Source: Neckera pumila (Eukaryota; Streptophyta; Bryopsida; Hypnales; Neckeraceae). From it: a stretch of 64,000 bases of DNA. The stretch spans positions 30,205,445 to 30,269,444 of the forward strand of contig OZ018411.1 of the NCBI GenBank assembly GCA_963969595.1, in the 5' to 3' direction. Position numbers and translations under genes: made by a program. The first letter of the stretch is position 1. Each line of letters opens with the position of its first letter. The notes beneath the pieces are model-generated. The model was not told the DNA's origin. It searched no databases and saw only the letters and a list, made by a program, of their open reading frames with translations. Shown here in pieces: positions 1 to 11,150 of this stretch.

Positions 1-169
1 GGCAACGATAATCCAGTAAGGAGAAAACCGTATCTGATCCGGTCAAAATGTTAGTATTCAGGAGCGGAATCATATCCGGATTGCACCTCAGAACGGATTA
101 GGGTTGGACTGGATCGACAAACGACCGGACCGGAAAAAGGTCATGATGACGTGCTAGGGGTCCTGAGAG

Positions 170-177
170 TATATAAG
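170..177 (+). promoter_or_regulatory. LTR upstream TATA box (TATA-1)
   Basis: TATATAAG lies about 276 bp into the LTR, with a TGACGT (CRE/as-1-like) hexamer at 147-152 just upstream. The ATG of the LTR-internal frame lies about 275 bp downstream at 452. The same box recurs at 14033-14042 and 22865-22875 in the complete element and at 52720 in copy 2. It is the natural candidate for the main retrotransposon promoter. An AATAAA at about 316-321 lies shortly downstream. Confidence 0.6.
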
Positions 178-445
178 GGCTGGTCGTCCTCATTTTCACT
201 CCTTTACTCCTCTCGAGCTCTGGAGCTGACCTTGAGTGCTGTTTCGCCTCTGTCCGTGCCAGAGCTGTTGTATGTATGTGCGCTTCCGGCTGGGTGTGTC
301 TGGGAGTGTAGGAAGAATAAAGAACGTGTGGGGTGTAGGTTTTGTGAGTACTTTCCGGTTGAGATCGGACGAGAGGAAGTGAGGAACGGGACGTGCGGCT
401 AGGAGAGAGTGAGGTAACAATCGGTAAGGGTCCAGCGGTAGTTTA

Positions 446-2102
446 GTGTCCATGCCTCAGCTGCGTAGGACCAGACCGGGCGCTCCCAGTTCTTCCTCCG
501 ACCTCAAACTCCGGAAGATAGTTCCGGTCATTCCTATGGAGGAACCGGCCCGAACTGAGCTCGTGGAGGACCTCAACGCCATGGGGTGCCTCGTCCTGAT
601 GGATAAACCTTGGGGGTTTCAGGAGGAGCGGATGGTGAGGGAGATCAAGTGCAAGGTGTCGAATAAGTTCGACAATACTCTTCGGGGCCGTCCGACCAAA
701 TGGGAAGAAGAACGGTAGACGGAAGTTTACAACTTCCGGATGGGAGGTTCCGGTATGGCCGGGAGGATGGACGAATTCATCCATGACAAGTTTCATGGGG
801 AGCCGAGTAACAAGGACGGGTACGCGATCGCAGATTGCAAGAGCGACCGGCATCGTAACCTCCTTCAGTTCCTGGTTCCGATCATCCACCCGGAGAAGCC
901 GACGAGGGTGACGATGACCATCGGCAACACCATTTTCGGTTCCCTGAGCGGAGAACGGAAGGTGAATTGGGCCCGGATCTTTTCCGATCTGGTGTCCCAG
1001 CTGGTGACGAGGATCGGAAAGAGTTAGGCCACTCCTTTGAGTCTCTACCTTTTCCATCTCTACCAGCGGAACCAACTTCTCACTCAGACTGAGGAGAAGA
1101 CGTGGGGTGTTCAGGAGTCGATCCTGAAGTATGGGGAGTCGGGTTCGAATGACGAGGTGGAGGAGCAGACCGGATTCGAACCCGAGACGGAAGAAGAAGA
1201 AGAGGAGTAGCCGCTCCGACAAAGGAAGCGTCAGAAGACGCCTCCTCCTCATAAGAGAAGACCCCCCTCGAACCCCCGGTCCACACCAGAACAGGGACCA
1301 GATGTTGAGATGCCGGATCTTGAGGATCCGACCGACCCGTTCAACCAGTTAACGGTTGTCCTAGCCGGGATACGGGCGGATTGGGAGGTCAAGCGGAGGG
1401 CTTTGACCACTATTGCGGAGCTGGTGGGTGCACCAGTCGACAGCGAATTGCCGGCTAAGGTGGGGCAATTCCTGGCCGATCCGGAGGAGAACCGAAAACA
1501 GGAGACAGAGATCCGTCGGCTTCAGGAGGAAGGCGACGCTTTGAGGGCGGATATGGTCACCCTCAGGGAAGACAAGGCAGCAGTCCGGGAAATGGCGGAG
1601 GCAACTCGGAAGGTGGCTGAGTCGGTGAAGGGCACTTTGGGAGAGTCTGGATCCGCCGCAGTCAAGGTGGCCATTTGACCAAGGGGTGCACGAAGAGAAG
1701 AAGGTATCTGGTTCCCGGATAGTTCGGATCCTCAGTGACTTCACCAATCGGGTGGAAGCATCCTTAGTGGCAGCACGAGAGACGGCCGACCGGATGGACA
1801 TCAGCAGTCAGAAGCTGAACGGGTCCTTATTATCCCGAAAAATCCACCTCTTGAACATTTCGATGCCGGATTTGTTTCCAGCAGGAGGATCGAATCCGGG
1901 TGAGCACAAGGATCAGACACCCAAGTCACAGAAGAGTCACAGGAGACCTGGGACGGGGCAACCAATTCAGATCGATTCGTCGCCCGGGTCAGATCTTCCG
2001 GATCCAGCTGCCGGTGAATGGAGCCGGAACTTGGCGGACGTCTTCAATCAATTGCCCGAGGAACCTAGGAGTCCTACATTGGGTGGGGGAATTGGAGAGT
2101 AG
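446..2102 (+). pseudogene. LTR-internal ORF, broken copy
   Basis: A coding-like frame of about 550 codons lies wholly inside the LTR. Frame 2 pieces at 446-718, 740-1027, 1028-1210 and 1211-1678 join end to end across TAG stops at 716, 1025 and 1208. The frame then shifts after a TGA at 1676 to a piece at 1686-2102. The product would have a basic N-terminus, a central part with IFGSLSGERKVNWARIF, an acidic run of glutamates just before 1208, a basic QRKRQK cluster, and a long charged helical, probably coiled-coil, region (about 1495-1680). It does not match gag, protease, RT, RNase H or integrase. No function is recognised. A coat-like or nucleic-acid-binding accessory role is only a guess. 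In the complete element the C-terminal part is unbroken for 183 codons. Confidence 0.6.
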
Positions 2103-2243
2103 GGTAGGAAGTTAGTTAGGAATGTAAAATATTTGTAAGATAGTTAGGACTGGGTCAGATGACTATCCGGTCTGGCCAGTTAGGATCGGATCCGGATTTC
2201 CAGCGTAGATTTCGAGGTCCCTTTTTGCTTTGTAATCAAGTTG

Positions 2244-2251
2244 TATATAAG
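2244..2251 (+). promoter_or_regulatory. LTR downstream TATA box (TATA-2)
   Basis: A second TATATAAG lies about 2.07 kb after TATA-1 and about 140 bp after the end of the LTR ORF, followed by a C-rich start-like segment. It recurs in the other family A LTRs (about 15729-15736 and 24561-24568; copy 2 at 54794). Transcripts from here would skip the LTR ORF and read into gag. A strong splice-donor-like CAG/GTGAGC follows at 2429-2436. Confidence 0.45.
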
Positions 2252-3213
2252 TCAGCCCCCGCTTGGGAGCTGGGAGTTTTTTCACCTCATTTTCGTGTAC
2301 GTCTTCTCTTGGCATCTTGTTGTGTGTCTCTCCCGTGTGCGGCAGGGTCGTGTGGTGAGGAGTTAGGAAGGCGCATGCTAGTGTGGGTGTGATTTCTCCC
2401 TTCGACGTGTTTGTTTTGGTCTTATGTGCAGGTGAGCGGGTTGCGAAAGTGTTGGGAGTGGATTCCAGTTCCTCAGCGACTCTAGAGTTTAGAATTCCGG
2501 GCGAGACAGCCGTTGTTAGGCTAGGTGAGTAGGGAGGGATTCCTTAGTCGTGCTAGAACTCCTGGGTGTGAAATCCGGTTGAGTGTCTGATCTCCTGAGA
2601 GATCTCGTCGCCTGAGTGGGCAAACGGAAGAACTTTAGTGGATGTTGGAACGGACGGGTTCACTTGCAGCCGCCTGGCTTTGCACAAACGAAACGGGACG
2701 CTGAGGTCGTTGTAGTATGGAAGGACCGTACGGGGGGCCTTTGTGTGACCAGTGATCCGGAGAGTTTTCTGGGTTGCTGTGAAGGATCAAACCGGGTCCG
2801 AGTTAGTGTAGAGAATTGGAGAAAGAAGAAGTGGGTCTTCAGCCACTATAATTCACGGAAAGAGTGGCGGGCCTGCCACTCTCAAAAACAAGGGGTGATC
2901 CCTCTGATGGTGAAACAAAGGTAAAACTAAACTGGGAGGTAGTAAAAGCGGATGAGAGTTGATCAGACCCGATTGGAACGTGGACCGGATCGGAGAAGTA
3001 AGAGAGGGTCTGATTGTAGTTCTGGTTTATGTTGTGTTTCCGGTTGTGTGTTGGAACCGGAAGAGGAAATATAGGTACTGACTTAGCTTAGAGACTAAAT
3101 AAGGCTATCTACTTCACAAAATCTCGCGGGTTCGATCTTTAGAGTCACTTTGGTATACTTTAAAGTGGTTTTTGGTAGTATAACTGGGAAATTGCTTGCC
3201 CTATGCTGCGACA

Positions 3214-4440
3214 GGCCATAAATGAAATGGAATGGAAAGGATTGTCATGTATCCTACTTGATGTTGGCAACATCCATCCTCCAGGGTCATTTCTTGTTTG
3301 TAAAACCTGCAAGAAATCTCCCTCGTGTATTGCAAGGTGTACTATAAAGGTCTATTACATGACTGGGAATGAGTTGCAAACTTGTATTTCTGTACATCTG
3401 AGCACCCATGAACACTTGGTGAATGATGGAGAACTCCGTGACATGAAGGAGAGAACTTGGACTCTGATTGGAGAATAGATAGAGAGAACACCAAGGGGCA
3501 CCAACTCCTCAATAGTCATGGAGGCTACAAAGGAACTCTTGGGCAAACTTATGCTACGCCCAGATGGAGTGCAGGCCAAGATTCTTGAAATTTGATGAAC
3601 TTGTCCCAGTGTTGGATAAATGCAAATACTACAGCTTCCCAAGTATTTGAAACAAGGTAACATCATTCAAATATTTTAGGAGGTTTGGTGTGATTGACAG
3701 CATTACCAAATTGAGGGGGTCAAGTATGTGGGCATTTGTTTAGGAAAGTAAATTTCCAGGTCAAGGGATAGATATGGACAAAATTGTTGTTTTTAAAATG
3801 TCACAAGTAAGACCTAGAAGTGGAGTTGATCTGGGAAAGCAAATGCAAAAGGGAGGGGACTTTGAGGATACATGGATAATGTTCAATCATGTCAAATGCG
3901 TGAAAGGGTGGACAACCACATGTGGAGTGTCATGTATATAACTTTGTGTGCTTTTGTGTAACGACCATTGTTGTTTGTGACATGCAATCTGAAGTTTGCG
4001 TTGCTCAAACTCTTTTTTGAAAAAACCTAAACTTTGTCCTTAATCGACATGAGGTAGGCGAGCTTTAATTCAAGGATTTTACGGCAAATAGTGCACAAGC
4101 AAATTGGAATGTTGGGTGGACCGTGTACGGATTTGAGAATAGTGCTATACCAATGGAACACCCTAAAAGAATGTGCCTCATTCATTGGACACAATTCATA
4201 GAAAACCATACTAAGGCGGAGATTTGCATGGACTTACAAGATCAACATTGTCTTGCTCTGTAAAGCGTACAAGAATGCTTTGGCTCTTCAAGAGTCTGAG
4301 ACTCGTCACCTAGCCATAAAAGCATAGTGGTTATCATCAAAGGCCACCATGGAATTGTGTCTGCATTGATTGGAGTTGTGACTTTCATTTTGGCATTTTT
4401 GGATTTGTCAATGGGGCAGATTCATTGAACTTATAAGTCC
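3214..4440 (+). pseudogene. Decayed transposase-like gene
   Basis: Directly after the solo LTR, short frames read in order like a DNA-transposon protein. First comes a Cys-containing N-terminal part (3203-3478: CKTCKKSPSC), then ERTPRGTNSSIVMEATKELL with a frameshift near 3590. Next is RRFGVIDSITKLRGS (about 3680), then a core with VVCDMQSE (about 3970), NSAQANWN (about 4090) and MCLIHWTQ (about 4170). The core resembles DDE transposases of Mutator-like type carried by many non-seed plant genomes, but the superfamily is my inference. Multiple stops and frameshifts show that it is dead. The LTR at 1-3213 inserted within it. Confidence 0.5.
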
Positions 4441-4680
4441 TTATCCTTCTTGCCTGTCATTTCAAAAAAATCCAAAGTTTTTCTCTATCAACTTATTTTT
4501 AAGTGTCTTTATTACCATTATGATTTAATAACTATATTTGGTAATGCTCTCCATGCCAGCATGTTGTACTACATCCTTTTGGATGCCATGAAGGGTACAT
4601 GGTTGAAAACCCTCTTGGAACTTCTACTATTATTTGGAATACATGTGCAAGCTTTGGTAGGCAAAAATCTGTGAATATTC
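4441..4680. other. No gene seen
   Basis: AT-rich spacer between the transposase-like remnant and the 128-bp repeats. It may be further decayed transposon sequence, but no motif is recognisable. Confidence 0.5.
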
Positions 4681-5030
4681 ATGGCGTTCATATCTTGGAG
4701 ACCCCTCTTGGTACCGAGAGGGGTGTTAGGGCGGGCTCCCTCTTGCACCTTCTTTTTTTATTGGGAGGATAATTGTGGTCTGCAATAGGCAAGAATGTAT
4801 GAGTAATGCATGGCGTTTGTACCTTGAAGGGGCCTCTCGGTACGGAGAGTGGTATTGGCGTGGGCTCCCTCTTGAAACTTTTTGATTTATTTGTAGAATA
4901 GTTTTGGTTTGCAATTGGCAAAATTTGCAAGTGATGCATGGCGTTGGTACCTTGAAGGAGCCTCTTGGTATCCAAAGGGGTGCTTATGTAGGCTCTCTCT
5001 TGAAACATTTATTTATCTTTTAGAAAGTAA
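4681..5030 (+). repeat. 128-bp tandem repeat with hairpin motif, about 2.7 units
   Basis: Units start with ATGGCG at 4681, 4810 and 4938 (periods 129 and 128). Each carries an imperfect palindrome around TTGGTACC flanked by CCCCTCT and GAGAGGGG, followed by GGGC/AGGCTCCCTCTTG. Similar GGTAC-centred modules occur near 46960, 47110, 50430, 50570 and 50740, so this is one instance of a dispersed family. Confidence 0.75.
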
Positions 5031-7089
5031 TACGTGTCCATTCAATACTACAATGGGTATTTGATCTTGAATATCGTAAATCCTAAGAATAACTTCAGAA
5101 TAGATCTGTGGGCATTGGAAAATGATTGTTGTGTATGAACTATTTTCTTTTGGGATCTTAGCAAGTAAGAGCTAAAAGAAATGCCATCATGCAACCTCAC
5201 TAAGACAATACATAACATGTGGCTTCAACAATCTAAAAATTGGAAGAATAATCTATACATTGCCATGATAGACAATTTCGTCAGAGTGTTCATGCAGATG
5301 GTAAGGTAATTACACTATTACCTATACCTAAAGGAAAATGAAGTTGGTATTGGACTAGGAAAGGAAAAGCTAATGCTTTGTGTGGCTTAGTGTTCAACAG
5401 GATGAACGAGAAATCCAAAGCCACTCAAGGAAGCTATTTCAAACATTCCAGGTGCAGAATTCTTCAATAGATCAAGAGCCTCATCTTGAAGGTGAAGAAG
5501 TGTTTGGATCGCAGAAGAGGAAGGCAAACATGCTACTTGGGTGCAAATATGACTTGCATAGATTGGACGAAGTCAATTTCTCTCAATTACGCATCCAAAT
5601 GCGATTGTGGAGAGCCACAACAAATGCATTGGATTTGAACACAATTTTGAAGGACGTTTCTCCAAGTGTGGATGTGGACCCCCGAGTCACAATGTCATAT
5701 GTAAACATTGGAGGCCAAACTAGTACTCCAAACTTGACCTAAATGTCAGCAATTCAAGAGACCATGTGTGACAAGGGGCAATGGCACATAACACGTTTAC
5801 CAAAAACATCAACAAAGACATACTTTGCACTGTAAGCAATTGCCAAGAAAAAGTGCATAGCACATATAGTCCAAAACAACATTGCTACTGCAGCGCCAAC
5901 ATATACAAGTATGATGGTTAATTACAAACAAAATTGTCATGATTGTATGCAATTTCTCTTTTGCAACGACAACATTAAATGATGTGTGAAAGGCACACGA
6001 CACAAGTGTGTGTCATCAATACCAACTATTCCGACCATTTGGCTAGTGAAAATGGGCACCAAACTCTCAAAGGCTGAGATTTTGGCCTTAGAAGTGGCAG
6101 GCTTTCAACTTTTGCAACGTCAAGTCATTTTGCCCTGGAGATTGCTTAGTAGAAAAGCTAGCATACAAATTGTACGTGCCTATTCTGTTTTATCTTCACC
6201 AGATGAACATCCCACAGCTCAAGTGAGAAAGATTGTTTGCCGCAACCCAAAGGCCTCAATTGTAAAGCACCAGAACAATTGTGCACCGGCTCTAGTCAAC
6301 ACTGATTGCATGCATAGAAAGTGTAACTATGGTTCTTTGCCGTGGATTTGGTTGCCTAGTGTCACTCATCTCTAATGTAAAGCCTCGCCATGAAAAACAC
6401 ATGCTCATTGTATCCTGGTTTCTGGATTACACATGTCCAAATTTCAAGGAGATGAAGTTGAAGTGCTTGAGCAAGCGAGGAACTTGGACAAACTATAAGC
6501 ATTTTTTCTTTTGTTTCACTGTCATCTGCAACCTATAATCTACATCAGAGGCCTTCATTCATGCAGCAAGTTTTAGTTTCAATGAAGTGAAATAAGTATT
6601 TCCTAGTGGATACTGAATCCTTTGGTATCAACTTAGATTGTCTTTTTGCATACAAAGACCCTGCCTATGTTTACTGAACACATGAATGGAAATGTATTGA
6701 GACTAAAAGGGCCAGTATTTGCATTTCATTAGACCCACGCCTTCCTTTTCAAAAATTATTTTTAGATACTTGTATTGTACATAATGTTTCTCTACATGTA
6801 GTCGTACCTATCAAGTGTTTTATTTTTCTATTTACTAGCATCACGTTGACATCATTAGCTTAAAAGCCAATATATCAAACAAGTGATCTAATTTGTTTTC
6901 CAAAATTAATGTTTAGATAAAACCTTGGACAAGCACAGAGGTTTAGCTCCAAAGCTATTCTACATTTCTACAATAATAGATGTTTTTCAGTTCTATTGTT
7001 ATATGCGTGCAAAATGACACTCTATCTTAAATTGCGGTTGTAGGACATCCTATTTTGGCAGTCATAGGTCTCATCGTTTAGAAGTATTC
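5031..7089. other. Decayed sequence with weak ORFs, no identified gene
   Basis: It includes a 120-codon frame at 5380-5742 and one of 129 codons at 5986-6375. Neither shows a domain I recognise. Position and strand suggest decayed C-terminal or accessory parts of the transposon remnant at 3214-4440. Both frames are repeated unchanged in duplication copy 2, which reflects recency rather than selection. From 6541 on it is AT-rich and featureless. Confidence 0.4.
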
Positions 7090-7179
7090 ATTTGCACACG
7101 GCAATGGAATTTTGTCACTCATTTTTCCATTTTCACAGCGTTGTTCCCTTGTTTTTTCAAATAATCCTTGCAATCCTAT

Positions 7180-7530
7180 TAGATATGATTTCATCCAATA
7201 TTCATCTATTGTTATTCAGGATTTCATCTACTTTCTTCCAACATTTTAGCTACTTTCATCCACTTTTTTCATCCAATCTTTCATCTACTATCATCCAAAT
7301 ATTTCAGTTACTTTCATCCAAATTATTCATCTATTTTCATCCATTTTTTTCATCCAAACCATCTCCTTCTTTTTATGCTCTGATAAAAATTTTTGTCTAC
7401 ATTCACTAAATTTTTAATGACTTTCACCCAAATTTTTAGTGACTTTCATCCAAAATCTCAACCACTTTCATCCAAAAAATTTCCTAATTTCATTTTATTT
7501 TTCCATTTTCTATCCAAGATCTATGATCCC
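7180..7530 (+). repeat. Degenerate TTTCATCC simple repeat
   Basis: Around 20 irregular copies of TTTCATCCA with spacers of T and A follow one another. The frames through it are Phe/Ser/His-rich artefacts. The segment ends in a GC-rich tail with repeated CCGCTC. An inverted relative with GGATGAAAG units and a matching GAGCGG tail lies at 44755-45235. Confidence 0.75.
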
Positions 7531-7784
7531 CGCTCACTATTCCCGCTCTATGCTTGCCGCTCCCTTCCTAGCAATGTTGTCAAACATACACAAAATACAA
7601 CAATCTAGTAGACATGATGAGTTAATACCAAAAGGACTAAAGATCCCACTTTGGAATTTTTGACAAGTTGGATAAGCCTTATAGATTTTATAATTTGGAA
7701 AATTTTCTTAAGATTTTAAGGATGGATAACAATTATTCTAATTTTTATGTGAAGCTTTGTTTCATATTAGTCATTTTGATAATT

Positions 7785-8933
7785 CACTAGAAGAAAAACG
7801 TGTCCGCCACAACCGCCTATCTGCAACTAAGTGTCCAATACAATTATCTTGCAACTACAATCCTCTCTATTTGCACCAAACCTTCATTGTTTTGCAACAT
7901 TGTTTTACATCATCAGCACATTATTTTAGTCGCAAAATAGTCATAGAATGAAGTGTTATGTATTGCTTAAGTTGTGACAGTTGCAATTGAAAGCAATCGT
8001 AGAATGAAGTGTAGGATTACGAGTCGTACTTAAGTTCAAATTTAGAATGAAAGTGAACTATTTTCCATCCAATATTCATCATAGATGTCGATGTCGAGAA
8101 CTCTACACTTTGTGGAATCCACCATATCAATTTGCAGTCACAAAAAACAACTAGAAAAACACTAGGAAACGACTGCAATTATAAAATGACAATAGTTGTT
8201 TCCTAGTTGTTTGGTAGTTATACACTAGTAGTATTCTAGTGGTTTTATAGTTGTTTTGTAGTTGTTTCTAGATTGTCATATATCAATTGTCCCATATCAA
8301 TTGTCACGAGTACCATTAGGTTAGACTTATAAGACTTGTCAGTTTTTGTACACTTATGTATTAAATTCTGTTGATAGAGTTTTAAGATTTCTACAATTTG
8401 TAGACTTCTACAATTTGTAGAAATTTAAAAACATTTAAAATCCAAGAAATTTATAAACCCGTAAAAGTATTAAACTAGTGAAAACTATAAACTACCAATA
8501 TTTCAATTTTTGAAACCTTAAAAATGCTAGATTTGAATTTTTGAAATTAAAAAAAAAAAAAAAATTGAAATCTTGAAAATTAAAAAGTAGCTAGATTTGA
8601 AATTCTAAAATCTAGAAAATAATTAGATTTGAATTCCTGAAATCTTGAAATTCTAAAATCTATAAATCATTGAGATTAAAAGTTCAAAATCTACAAAATC
8701 TACAAGTTACAAATTAGTCACAATTGAGTTGCACATCAACAACCATGTCTGAATAGTTCATCAATGAATTATCACGTAAGCTGTTGGATTTTCAAGATTT
8801 TGCAACTACAATTTTGCGTGCGACTTGTCCACTGCAACTGTAGTCTCTAAGTTATCACCAGTCGCAAATGAGTCACACAACTCAAAAAACAATTGCTCTT
8901 CGTAGTCGCAGAACCCTTCATTTTCTTCTAGTG
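7785..8933. mobile_element. Non-autonomous CACTA-type element
   Basis: It starts with CACTAGAAGAAAA at 7785 and ends in the reverse complement, TTTTCTTCTAGTG, at 8933. This fits the CACTA/EnSpm terminal signature. Many short subterminal motifs (TGCAACTA, GTCGCA, GCGACT) lie within about 200 bp of each end, as in CACTA elements. The middle is AT-rich, with degenerate GAAATTCTAAAATCTAGA repeats and a run of A at 8551-8567. No transposase ORF is present in 1149 bp. Flanking triplets (ATT and TAA) do not match, so the target duplication is not confirmed. Confidence 0.7.
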
Positions 8934-9825
8934 TAAATACTTCAATAGTTAAAAGTTTTAATAATCGATTTCAATGTCAAAGTGGATAGCAAAGTATAAA
9001 TTCTAAAAAAAGATCAATCAACTTTATTTAATTGTATAGGTGAAACATATACTTAGAAATATTTGAACCATTCAATTACAAATAATCAAGTTAAAGTAAA
9101 AAAGAGTTGTATTTTGTAGGCAATGAAGATAAAAAAAACCCTTTACAAAGTCATCTTCTTGAATTCAACCTTGCAAGTTTCTAGATTTGAGAAAAATATA
9201 TGTATACCTATTCATTAATAAAAGATTTTGACCATCAGGATTGTTGATTTTCAATCTCTTTTAAAAATTATTCATAAATTAGGTTTTTCTTTTACCAAAT
9301 ACCAACTTCTACTTCATAATTCTTTCAATGATGAATATAAAATTCTCTGGTTCAATTTTGTCACATACATTTTCATCCCATTTTCTATATATTGGTTAAA
9401 TTGCACAAGTTTTGGGCATAGGGAATTTTTTCTAAAAATGTTGGAAGGATAAACTTCACCTATTAAATTAGGAAGAGTAAGAAAAACCAAATTTTGATAT
9501 TTAAGCACATTGAATTTGCAATCAATAAAGATTTTTGTTCTCAAATTAAAGAAAGATGCACTTAAACAAGCCAACAAAAGGACCATATGATTGGATTTGT
9601 TAGAAAATAAATATAGACAAAGATTTTAGCCTTGCTTTCAGTACGAGAATCTTGAAGCAATTTGAGCCTCAAGACACCACAATATTTTAAAGGTAAACTA
9701 ATTCTTGGTTAATTTTTACATTTATACATCTTTATCTAAAGTTAGTCTGTTTATTTTATTTTATTTGTTTGTTTTGTTTGAAACGTTGAGGTTTAACAAT
9801 CTATGAGGCACCCGGTGGCATTTTT
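8934..9825. other. AT-rich, no gene seen
   Basis: Only short frames rich in Phe, Ile and Lys, with no domain or codon structure. From about 9735 on it is the start of the foldback repeat family (T-rich TTTGTTTGTTTTG followed by AGGCACCCGGTGGC), into which the family B LTR inserted. Confidence 0.5.
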
Positions 9826-9830
9826 GGTAC

Positions 9831-10538
9831 TGAAATCTATAGAATTTCCATACGAATTAACACACCAGGTCTACACCTCACGATTGCACCCCACTCCTCA
9901 TCGAACTGACATGAATTAATTACGATACCAAAAGGTGACAGTCCTGCTCATCATTCTTGCTTTAGTTCGATCAGTATTAATTAAGAGACGGCCCAATGCA
10001 CATCCGCAGGCGACAGAACCACAGACTTGGTCATCGCAACAGCACACAGCTCACATTCAACTTACGACGACTCACCAATCTCTCATTTCGTCACCCAAGT
10101 CTCTCACATTGAACTCGCAAACAATTACCAAGCAAACAGATTTACAGGCTGAAAATCAATCCCACATGCATTTACGACCCCGAAGCAATCTCAAGGCTCG
10201 ACCAATCACAAGTGATCAGAAGGTAGATTTTTATTAAGCTTCAGGCTGAGCTACATCACTGCTACAATTCCTCCCTCATCTCCATGTTGGTTTTTTTTGG
10301 CACAATTCTCAGCCGCTTCTTATAGCTTTTCCGTCGGTTCTTGGCCTGTTCGCGGCAGTTGCTCAGCAGCAGTTTTCTCCCCTCCCGGTCAGTTTTCTAC
10401 TTCTTTTTCTCCTTACCTAAAAACCAAGAGGCCTGAAATAACTACTCGAAATACGCCACGCGGGTAAGCCACGAGCCAGCTGGACCCTCTTGGATTGCCA
10501 CCTCGATTATTTTATTGGAAAAATATTTGGGTGTAACA
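9831..10538 (-). mobile_element. Family B solo LTR, 708 bp
   Basis: On the plus strand it runs from TGAAATC at 9831 to GTGTAACA at 10538, so on the minus strand it begins TGTTACACCC. Flanks are GTAC at 9827-9830 and GTAC at 10539-10542, a 4-bp target duplication. The joined flanks rebuild the continuous repeat sequence seen at 13700 and 27010, which confirms the insertion limits. Identical sequence at 62381-63088 is the 3' LTR of a longer element, which fixes the orientation as minus. No internal region is present here. Confidence 0.88.
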
Positions 10539-11150
10539 GTACCATTCAAGCTCTTGGTGAAGAGTAGTGCACGGACTTTGTTTTGTGGCGTTTAGACCTA
10601 TGGTGTGAAAGTTATTGAATTTCAAATTTCTTATTAAGTTGAAAATTGAATAAAATTATCCTTTATTTTGGGAAATCTATAACTTTTACATCACATATAC
10701 ATCCAAATGCCACGCAACAAAGCCCTTGCACTACTTTGTGCATAGAGCTTTCTATTTGTACCAATTTTGTGGCATTTGGACCTATAGTGTGAAAGTTATG
10801 GATTTTTTAAAATTAAAAATATCAATTAAATTATCTTTTATTTTTGGAAAGCTATAACTTTCACATTGTGTATCCAAATGCCACAGAACAAAGCCCAAGT
10901 TGCACTCCTTTGTGCATATAGCTTTCTATTTGTGCCAAGAATGCAACCTCTCAAATTACGGTGAGAAGGTTATTGTTATCAAAGTTTTAATGAATTACAA
11001 AATCATAATTTTATTTTATTTTTTGTTTTGGCTAGGGCAACAACACAGGAAACACTAGTTTATACATTAGATTAGCTTGGATTTTTTTACTATATTTAGG
11101 TAATATATTTTGTTTTTGTTTTGTTTTAAACATTGAGATGTAACAAACCA
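10539..11150. repeat. Foldback repeat family, unit 1 (with 9735-9830)
   Basis: Contains two successive imperfect palindromes. Arms of the first are about 10581-10615 and 10677-10726; arms of the second are 10766-10800 and 10853-10892. Each pairs GTGGCRTTTGGACCTA...GTGTGAAAGTTAT with ATAACTTTYACA...TCCAAATGCCAC. They are followed by GCACTCCTTTGTGCATAGAGC, itself nearly palindromic. Related units lie at 13250-13759 and 25535-27540. Confidence 0.75.

Larger units (their letters stand above)
1..3213 (+). mobile_element. Family A solo LTR (left end cut by window)
   Basis: Homologous to both LTRs of the element at 13760-25534 and identical to 52445-55763 apart from a few transitions. About 106 bases of its left end are missing from the window. 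It ends in CA at 3213 and is followed directly by decayed transposase-like sequence, with no primer site or gag, so it is a solo LTR. Full length in copy 2 is 3319 bp, which is 376 bp longer than the LTRs of the complete element, because it keeps a segment that those have lost. Confidence 0.93.
1..10538. repeat. Segmental duplication, copy 1
   Basis: This block matches 52551-63088 base for base at a constant offset of 52550 in every stretch compared. About seven differences were noticed (969, 1027, 1649, 1740, 3209, 3325, 10364), all transitions. The left end lies outside the window, because the match is already running at base 1, inside an LTR. The right end is sharp: identity stops at the last base of a 708-bp LTR. 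After it, this copy goes on into foldback repeat DNA, while copy 2 goes on into the inside of an LTR retrotransposon. The divergence of well under 0.1 percent means a very recent duplication, two haplotypes joined during assembly, or recent homogenisation. Confidence 0.95.

Noticed and set aside
443..1252. Open frame of 269 codons on the minus strand of the LTR (and 52993-53802)
   Set aside because: It lies antisense to the LTR ORF, is Leu/Arg-rich as expected from reading its codons backwards, and is not kept as one frame in the full element's LTRs.
4681..5030. CRISPR-like array
   Set aside because: Only about 2.7 long similar units, no constant short repeat with unique spacers, and a eukaryotic setting.
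7092..7409. 105-codon plus-strand frame rich in Phe, Ser and His
   Set aside because: It is a translation of the TTTCATCC simple repeat; the frames at 44910-45293 are the inverted equivalent.
7785..8933. Three-base target duplication for the CACTA-type element
   Set aside because: Flanking triplets ATT and TAA differ, so only the terminal inverted repeats support the call.
9935..10237. 100-codon plus-strand frame in the family B LTR
   Set aside because: Antisense to the element, no domain, and lies wholly in LTR regulatory sequence.
9831..10538. 5-bp target duplication for the family B solo LTR
   Set aside because: Five-base flanks are GGTAC and GTACC; only the 4-bp GTAC can be defended.
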